Source of the DNA: Sabulitectum sp036743055
GTDB lineage: Bacteria; Fermentibacterota; Fermentibacteria; Fermentibacterales; JCC-6
Direction of reading: 5' to 3'
Length of the DNA stretch: 64,000 bases
Assembly (NCBI GenBank): GCA_036743055.1
Contig: DAINQE010000008.1
Span: 1-64,000 of the forward strand
Within the stretch, counting starts at the first letter, position 1. The number at the start of each line of letters is the position of its first letter. Position numbers and translations under genes: made by a program. The notes below the pieces were generated by a model, which was not told the origin of the DNA, searched no databases, and saw only the letters and a list, made by a program, of their open reading frames with translations. This document shows positions 58,789 to 64,000 of the stretch, in pieces.

Positions 58789-59009
58789 TCTCTATGCGGA
58801 AAATATATCCTAGGGCAATATCTTTAATGAGTTCTCATTATTAATTATTCAGTTTACAATTTACTACCCCGTAGTGGACGCATTCGGAACCTTTTACTGC
58901 GGCACCCCGAAGTGAATTCGAACAGCCAGGCCTGATACTGGCTAAGGCACCATTAATTGAGTAGTTGTGGATTTTGATTGACAAACTTGCGGGCGGCCTG
59001 GGGGTATGA
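58789..59009. other. Gene-free AT-rich intergenic stretch between hipBA and tRNA-Phe
   Basis: No convincing ORF on either strand; the whole gene-free span from hipB to the tRNA (58615-59029) holds only the operators above. This part contains the right copy of the 27-bp direct repeat (58865-58891), a hairpin AGCCAG/CTGGCT (58924-58943), and CCCCGAAGTG (58905-58914), the reverse complement of CACTTCGGGG at 59011-59020. It looks like the scarred edge of an inserted element. Confidence 0.5.
58865..58891 (+). repeat. Right 27-bp imperfect direct repeat of the hipBA segment
   Basis: It begins TACCCCGTAGTGGA and ends GAACC, and matches 56955-56981 at 21 of 27 positions. It contains the short palindrome CTAC-CCC-GTAG with its left neighbour bases. 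Confidence 0.5.
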
Positions 59010-59029
59010 CCACTTCGGGGAAAAAGAAG

Positions 59030-59032
<3 letters not shown>
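59010..59032 (-). terminator. Hairpin at the 3' end of tRNA-Phe
   Basis: CCACTTC (59010-59016) pairs with GAAGTGG (59026-59032) across a 9-nt loop. One arm includes the encoded CCA of the tRNA. It may act in 3' processing or termination; no U-tract follows on the minus strand. Confidence 0.4.
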
Positions 59033-59105
<73 letters not shown>

Positions 59106-59189
59106 ACCGGAGGCAGTAATTTACGGCTATTTGCGGCGATGGTCAACCCCGGGGGGAGTCATTCATTCAACTCATTGCCATTTAATATT

Positions 59190-59360
59190 TTAGTCGCTCG
59201 TTCCATGGAGCTCTTCGAAGAACTCCTTGCCCACTCCGCACACCGGGCACTTCCAGCCGTGGGGAAGGTCCTTGAACGGGATCCCCGGTTCCACGCCGGA
59301 GGACTCGTCTCCCTTGGCTGCGCTGTACACATAACTGCACGCCTGGCATTCCCATACCAT
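59190..59360 (-). CDS. Rubredoxin
   Basis: One-iron electron carrier of 56 residues. The two Fe knuckles are CQAC at residues 5-8 and CPVCGVG near residue 39, separated by the family spacer (GDESSGVEPGIPFKDLPHGW). ATG 59360 is chosen after GGAGGAATGAT. It starts just after the stop of the GlmL-like gene, forming a two-gene operon. The electron partner is unknown; rubredoxins in anaerobes often serve peroxide or superoxide reduction. Confidence 0.93.
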   Translation of the reverse strand: MVWECQACSYVYSAAKGDESSGVEPGIPFKDLPHGWKCPVCGVGKEFFEELHGTSD

Positions 59361-59361
59361 A

Positions 59362-62112
59362 TCATTCCTCCGGGTCCTGAAGAAGGATGAACGGGCGCTC
59401 CACACCGGCCCTCAGCCTGGTCGTGGTGAACAAGGCGCAGTTGCCTCCTGTGTAGCTCTCCAGGGCGTAGAAGGCTTCATCCTCCAGTGCTGCATCCCCG
59501 ACGCCCCTGAGCAGGATGAGGGAGAAGGGAAGCTCCTCGTCACCGGTGAGGATCACCCCGGGTTCATCATCCAGGAACTCCACCAGATCCACTGCGGACA
59601 TGGAGGGGGCTACCACACCGGACACGCCAGCCTCGGCTGCCCTGGAGGCGTACGATGAGGTAAGGGGGCCTTTGAGGAGCATCACCGCGCCCTTCTGCGG
59701 GTCTCCGGTTGCAAGGGCTCCCCAACTGGTTCTACCGAACCCGGCTATGCCCTGGACCTTGGCGCCTGTGCAGGATATCGTCGCGGAAATGTTCTTCTTT
59801 ACGGCGGTGACCCTTCCGGAAACGGGTGAGAGCATCATAACCGGGTTGAGGAGGTACTGTATCTTCACCACTCCTGTTTTACCGTCTATCTCCATGACCG
59901 TGCCTGTAGCCGGGGATTTCACGGCCTTAAGACCGCTGCCCACCGCAAGGTGCTGGCCGATATGGACGAACTCGCCTTGGCGCACCTTCATGATGGCCTT
60001 TATCCGATTGGGTTTCACCCCGAGAAGCCTTGCCACGTTCACGAAGTGGGGTTTGGCGTCGTAGTCCTGGATCTCCTTCATGATCACCATGCCCGGGGGG
60101 GTTACCGAGGTGACCTCTCCCCTTACCGGACTGTTAACCTTGATATTGACGGCAAGCAGACCGGAACCTGTCTTCATGGAGAGGATCTTCTGCCCGGTGG
60201 AAACGCTGTCGCCGGGCTTCACGGTGATACCCTCCATGACCATCCCGTCGGTAACGCCCTTCCTCTGGTAACCCACCCTGTCCCTTACGTCCACGAAGTA
60301 TACCGAGGGAGGGGCCAGGCTGTTCTCCCCCACCGGATCCCCTGCCTCAACGGAGTCCGATTCCTTCACCAGGATATCCCCCTGGTAGGCCAGGGAAAGC
60401 TCTTTCTCCACCGTATCGTTCTCAGGCATGGGTGAAGGTCCCGCGGGGAGGATAACCTCCTCCCTCGGAAGGGCTCTCTCCGTCTTGAGGTCCATGGGCA
60501 GTACCTCATTGCCGAAACGCATGTCCACCAGCAGCGGAGAATCGTCCTGGGGAAGCTCAACGCCGGGAATTGATACACCCTGCGAGCTTTCCAGGTAGAG
60601 GAATCCTCCGCTCTTCACCTTGATGGTCCTGTCGGATGTGGTCACCTGGAGGCTGCGCTTTTTTCTCACCGGAGAGTAGACCCTGCAGACGGTTGCCAGG
60701 CATTCCCTTTCGTAGTAGTCCAGGGCCTCTTCCGGGAATTCCCGGGAAAGCACGCCCATGTGAGGGCTGTGGAAGTGCCTGTCGATCATCAGGGTGGTAA
60801 GGCCCTTCGGTCTGAATCCCATGGCGAGGATCCAGGCGGCCCTTCGGGGAGAGGAATGGGCCATTATCCCACCGGCGCCTATGATCACGTCTATGTCCGA
60901 TATCCTGAAGGAGTCGCCGTGGACCGTATCGAAGGCCAGGTCGAACCTGCACTTCCCCAGGTTCCTTAGCTTCTCCGAGAATCCCACCTGTGATCGGCGG
61001 TAACCCATTTCCAGGTGGTGCTTCCAGGCCAGGGCCATTCCCTCCGCCGCGGCAGCTCCTTCAACGACCTCCGCAGTGCCGCACCTGGGATTCTCCGTGG
61101 GGAAAAGGGTCTTCGAGAGTATCCAGTTCCTGGCGGTGCTCTTGTCAACCTCGGGTATGTGCCTGAGGATCATATCGGGGCCAGCTTCCCTGACTATGTT
61201 GGAAAGGCTGTAGCTCATGCCGGTGTTCGCGGCAACGGTTCTCTGGAACTGCCCCTCCAGGCTGCTGAAGATGTCGGTGGTGGCTCCGCCCATGTCCGCC
61301 ATAACCACCTTTTTCCCGGAGTGCTCGCTTACGAGCCTCAGAATCCTCTCAACTCCTGCCGGGGTGGGCATGATGGGTGCGGAAGTCATTTCCGAAAGCC
61401 TGGGATAGCCCGGGGCCATCTGCATCACATGGTCCATGAACAGCCGGTGAACCTCGCCGATCGCTGGACGCAGGTTGAACTTCGTGCCGGTGGGACGGAT
61501 GTTTTCGGAGAAGGTAATGTCGAACTGTTCCCCCAGAAGACCCTGGATGAAGGGTCTGGCCTTCGTGTTGCCGCAGAAGACCAGAGGGAGCTTCCCCTTG
61601 CCGTACTTTGGCTGGGGGCGGGAGAGGGCAACCAGCTGAGCCATGTTAACTACCCCTGCTATAGCGCCGTCCTCGTAACCGCCGGCCATTATCACCAGGT
61701 CAGGTGACAGATGCTGCATTCGCCTTATCTTCTCGACCCTGGGGGTTTCGTCGTCGATGGCGAAGGAATCCAGAACTACTCCACCGGCGCTGAACGCCGT
61801 GGCCTGGGCCATTTTTCCCGAGTCGCCGGATGCAAGGGCCACCACCAGTATCTGAAGGCCTCCTCCGGCTGAACTGGTTGTATGGAAGGGAACGGCAAGA
61901 TCTCCGGAGTCGGTGGTCAGCTTTTCCCCAGTTGCCTCTTCAAGGGCCCTCAGTCCCTTGAAAAAGCCCTTGCATACGTCTTCTTCCGGTTTCTCCACCG
62001 TGGTGCCGGTCTCCCTGGAACCCAACGCTCTGAATCCCCCTTCGCCCCGTTCAAGCAGCAGGAGCTTGGTGGTTGTGCTGCCCACGTCACCTGCAAGAAT
62101 CCTTCCGGTCAT
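59362..62112 (-). CDS. GlmL/MutL-like ASKHA ATPase (B12-dependent mutase reactivation type), extended form
   Basis: 916 residues. The N-terminal ~480 residues are GlmL/MutL-like: phosphate 1 LAGDVGSTTTKLLLLE at residue 5, IMAGGYEDGA, and phosphate 2 VVMADMGGATTDIFSS near residue 270. GlmL proteins help adenosylcobalamin enzymes such as glutamate mutase or ornithine aminomutase. The C-terminal ~430 residues contain repeated hammerhead-like (biotinyl/lipoyl-type) segments, for example GDILVKESDSVEAGDPVGEN and VRQGEFVHIGQHLAVGSG, without a biotinyl AMKM Lys motif. GGGGGTCGAA precedes ATG 62112. No mutase subunit or cobalamin gene is in the window. Confidence 0.82.
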   Translation of the reverse strand: MTGRILAGDVGSTTTKLLLLERGEGGFRALGSRETGTTVEKPEEDVCKGFFKGLRALEEATGEKLTTDSGDLAVPFHTTSSAGGGLQILVVALASGDSGKMAQATAFSAGGVVLDSFAIDDETPRVEKIRRMQHLSPDLVIMAGGYEDGAIAGVVNMAQLVALSRPQPKYGKGKLPLVFCGNTKARPFIQGLLGEQFDITFSENIRPTGTKFNLRPAIGEVHRLFMDHVMQMAPGYPRLSEMTSAPIMPTPAGVERILRLVSEHSGKKVVMADMGGATTDIFSSLEGQFQRTVAANTGMSYSLSNIVREAGPDMILRHIPEVDKSTARNWILSKTLFPTENPRCGTAEVVEGAAAAEGMALAWKHHLEMGYRRSQVGFSEKLRNLGKCRFDLAFDTVHGDSFRISDIDVIIGAGGIMAHSSPRRAAWILAMGFRPKGLTTLMIDRHFHSPHMGVLSREFPEEALDYYERECLATVCRVYSPVRKKRSLQVTTSDRTIKVKSGGFLYLESSQGVSIPGVELPQDDSPLLVDMRFGNEVLPMDLKTERALPREEVILPAGPSPMPENDTVEKELSLAYQGDILVKESDSVEAGDPVGENSLAPPSVYFVDVRDRVGYQRKGVTDGMVMEGITVKPGDSVSTGQKILSMKTGSGLLAVNIKVNSPVRGEVTSVTPPGMVIMKEIQDYDAKPHFVNVARLLGVKPNRIKAIMKVRQGEFVHIGQHLAVGSGLKAVKSPATGTVMEIDGKTGVVKIQYLLNPVMMLSPVSGRVTAVKKNISATISCTGAKVQGIAGFGRTSWGALATGDPQKGAVMLLKGPLTSSYASRAAEAGVSGVVAPSMSAVDLVEFLDDEPGVILTGDEELPFSLILLRGVGDAALEDEAFYALESYTGGNCALFTTTRLRAGVERPFILLQDPEE

Positions 62113-62253
62113 TTCGACCCCCTATCCGGTTAGTAAGGGTGGATGATTGCGTCTGCTTGAATATATACACTCTCTCCCCTTTAGCATGTGCGCGAGTGTA
62201 CTGTATGTTCTTCGGGGTATTCGGAACAACCGGTAAAATGAGGGGGAGGGATC

Positions 62254-63174
62254 ATGTGTGTTCACGCTGTCCTGGCGTCGGACCTTAAGAAATCCTACGG
62301 CACGGTTCAGGCACTCAGCGGAATGAGCTTCCAGGTGGAGCGTGGCGAGGTTTTCGGGATCGTGGGACCCAATGGTGCCGGGAAGACTACCACCATAGAC
62401 TGCCTCGCCGGCATGAGAAAACCTGACTCTGGAACCATGTCCGTTCTGGGGCTGGACCCCTCGAGGAACGGCAGGGAACTGAGAAAACGCATAGGCCTTC
62501 AGCAGCAGGAATCGGAACTCCCGGAAGGCATGAGGGTCTCTGAGGCCCTGGAACTCTTCGCCTGCCTTTTCGGCGCGAAGCCAAGGTCGAAGGAGCTTCT
62601 TGTCAGGGTCGGCCTTTCAGAGAAGGCACAGAGCCCTTTCTCAGCGCTTTCCGGCGGCCAGAAGAAACGGCTCTTTGTTGCCCTGGCCCTGGTGAACTCC
62701 CCTGAGCTGATCATACTCGACGAACTCACCAGCGGTCTTGACCCCGCAGGCAGAAGACAGCTGTGGAACCTGGTCAATGAGTTCCGCTCCCCTGAGAGAA
62801 CCGTGATACTCTCCACCCACTACATGGATGAGGCGGAGAAGCTCTGCGACAGGGTGGCTGTAATGGACAGGGGCAGGGTGGTGGCGGTGGACACCCCCAG
62901 GGCTCTGATAGAGACGTACTGCCCGGGAATGGTACTCACCCTGGAATGCGGCTCCGATTTCCAGATCGGGAAAGCCCTTGCGGTAAACGGCGATCAAAAG
63001 GCGGTGATGAAGGACGAGTACTGCGTGATGGACCTGGCAGGTCCCGAGGTGGTGGTCCCTGTGATAAGGGAACTCTCCGGCGCCGGCGTGAACCTGGGAA
63101 ACCTACACACCAAAACACCCACCCTGGAGGATGTGTTCCTGGTGGCAACGGGGAAGGAGTACTCCCATGAGTAA
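62254..63174 (+). CDS. ABC transporter ATP-binding protein (second ABC-2 exporter)
   Basis: 306 residues. Walker A GPNGAGKTT near residue 35, signature ALSGGQKKR (canonical here, unlike the exporter at 664), Walker B LIILDELTSGLDPAG and H-loop ILSTHYMDEAEKL. The C-terminal tail is again of the NatA/CcmA type. GGGAGGGATC precedes ATG 62254. It overlaps the permease start by 8 nt. Substrate unknown. Confidence 0.9.
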   Translation: MCVHAVLASDLKKSYGTVQALSGMSFQVERGEVFGIVGPNGAGKTTTIDCLAGMRKPDSGTMSVLGLDPSRNGRELRKRIGLQQQESELPEGMRVSEALELFACLFGAKPRSKELLVRVGLSEKAQSPFSALSGGQKKRLFVALALVNSPELIILDELTSGLDPAGRRQLWNLVNEFRSPERTVILSTHYMDEAEKLCDRVAVMDRGRVVAVDTPRALIETYCPGMVLTLECGSDFQIGKALAVNGDQKAVMKDEYCVMDLAGPEVVVPVIRELSGAGVNLGNLHTKTPTLEDVFLVATGKEYSHE

Positions 63175-63907
63175 GACCCTGAAGCTCTGCGCAATGGAGC
63201 TTAAGCTCTACCTGAGGGAGCCCTCCGCGTTCTTCTTCACACTGATCTTTCCGCTGCTGCTGATGCTTCTCTTCGGAAGCATCTGGGGCAACGACCCGTT
63301 CCCCGAGGCGGACTACGGCTACATAGACGCTTTCACCTCTGCATTCATCGGCATCGTGATACTTACAGCAGGGATAAGCAACCTTACCATTGGGATAGCC
63401 ACCTACAGGGAAAAGGGTATACTCAAGAGGTTCCGGGCCGCCCCCATTTCACCGGTCTCCTTCCTGCTGGCGCAGATGGGGGCCATCCTTGCGGTGAGCG
63501 CCATGGGCGTTATACTGCTGCTGATCGCCGGGAAAGTGATCTTCCACATGCAGTTCAGGGGAAACTCCCTTGAGGCCTTTGCCGCATTCTTCCTCAGCTG
63601 CTGCGGAATAGCCGGGCTGGGCTTCATTCCAGCCAGCCTTGCGAGAACCGCCAGGAGCGGAACGGTGATAGCAAACAGCCTCTACTTCCCCATGCTTTTC
63701 CTCTCCGGGGCAGCGCTTCCCAGACAGATGCTTCCCGATCTTCTGAAAAAGGTGTCGGAAGCCTTTCCCCTCACCCACTCCATCCGCATGATGCAGGGTA
63801 TCTGGCTCGGAGACCCAATCACCGAGTACTGGGTTGAAATGGCTGTTCTGGGGGCCACACTTGCCCTTGGGGGCTTCTTTGCGGGAAAGCTCTTCCGCTG
63901 GGACTAG
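63167..63907 (+). CDS. ABC-2 type transporter permease (second exporter)
   Basis: 246 residues with six hydrophobic helices, beginning FFFTLIFPLLLMLLFGS. The ABC-2 coupling region is IATYREKGILKRFRAAPISP near residue 80, and SLYFPMLFLSGAALP is a typical ABC-2 segment. ATG 63167 follows AAGGAG; an in-frame GTG at 63131 lies inside the ATPase gene. It pairs with the preceding ATPase and overlaps a convergent gene by 4 nt at its end. Confidence 0.9.
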   Translation: MSKTLKLCAMELKLYLREPSAFFFTLIFPLLLMLLFGSIWGNDPFPEADYGYIDAFTSAFIGIVILTAGISNLTIGIATYREKGILKRFRAAPISPVSFLLAQMGAILAVSAMGVILLLIAGKVIFHMQFRGNSLEAFAAFFLSCCGIAGLGFIPASLARTARSGTVIANSLYFPMLFLSGAALPRQMLPDLLKKVSEAFPLTHSIRMMQGIWLGDPITEYWVEMAVLGATLALGGFFAGKLFRWD

Positions 63908-64000
63908 TTCCCGGGGGGATCGCCTGAGGCGTCGGTGTAGTACATGGTCACCCACATATCCCCGGAATCAGTGTGGAGGATGATGTCCCAGCTGTTCCAG
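63904..64000 (-). CDS. C-terminus of an unknown protein (gene continues past window)
   Basis: Thirty-one codons are visible, ending WVTMYYTDASGDPPGN and the TAG stop. The residues WDIILHTDSGDMWV look like a beta strand pair. Too little is present to name a family. It is convergent with the second ABC permease. Confidence 0.45.
   Translation of the reverse strand, partial: WNSWDIILHTDSGDMWVTMYYTDASGDPPGN

Overview
The window reads as a scaffold from a metagenome-type assembly of a GC-rich, Gram-negative, probably anaerobic bacterium of the FCB/candidate-phylum kind (a Fermentibacterota-like lineage is my best guess, from memory only). Three secreted peptidases end in a type IX secretion-like C-terminal sorting domain. 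There are lipoproteins, a Wzi-like outer-membrane protein, a VIT/vWA protein, ferrous-iron uptake, rubredoxin, a glutamate-mutase-type repair ATPase and selenium metabolism. TTG and GTG starts are common, and genes are tightly packed with many ATGA or longer overlaps. A 100-N gap at 4958-5057 is flanked by an exact 55-bp duplication. Collapsing the duplicate restores one reading frame, so the gap is an assembly artefact.

Layout. 1-6270: lipoprotein end, ABC exporter, zinc-ribbon membrane protein, VIT/vWA protein, DMT transporter. 6284-9402: feoA-feoA-feoB-feoC-like iron(II) operon with two matching palindromic operators (TTTAG-N6-CTAAA). 9337-14358 (minus): kaiC, kaiB and a large PAS/GAF hybrid histidine kinase with overlapping ends, divergent from a class II CPD photolyase. 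15889-23965: C10 peptidase, pruA, two subtilisin paralogues and a Kef-type antiporter. 24087-29672: mazG-lpdA, a TPR protein and tldD-pmbA. 29625-36831 (minus): eight co-directional genes: EIIA, zinc ribbon, guaB, pseudokinase/LytR_C, carD (own strong promoter), hflX, an unknown, and a flippase-like protein. 36909-48721: degenerate sensor kinase, queA, an unknown, tgt, an RlmD-like methyltransferase, Wzi-like, an M16C protease and small membrane proteins. 48685-56931: YgiQ radical SAM, PUR/HTH protein, TauE, two GNATs, DUF6754-like, lipoprotein, selD, glycosyltransferase. 56955-58891: AT-rich hipBA island beside tRNA-Phe. 59190-64000: rubredoxin and GlmL-like protein, then a second ABC exporter.

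The most notable observations are these. (1) selD appears to be a selenoprotein gene: an in-frame UGA at 54431-54433 sits exactly where SelD has its catalytic Cys/Sec. A SECIS-like hairpin lies 15 nt downstream, and an N-terminal Cys-rich domain is fused upstream. (2) A KaiC-KaiB-hybrid kinase unit in a lineage with no visible photosynthesis genes, transcribed away from a photolyase. (3) A hipBA module with three palindromic operators at exactly 49-bp intervals, bracketed by an imperfect 27-bp direct repeat next to a tRNA 3' end. (4) The duplicated gap edges. I found no CRISPR array, rRNA, transposase or integrase.
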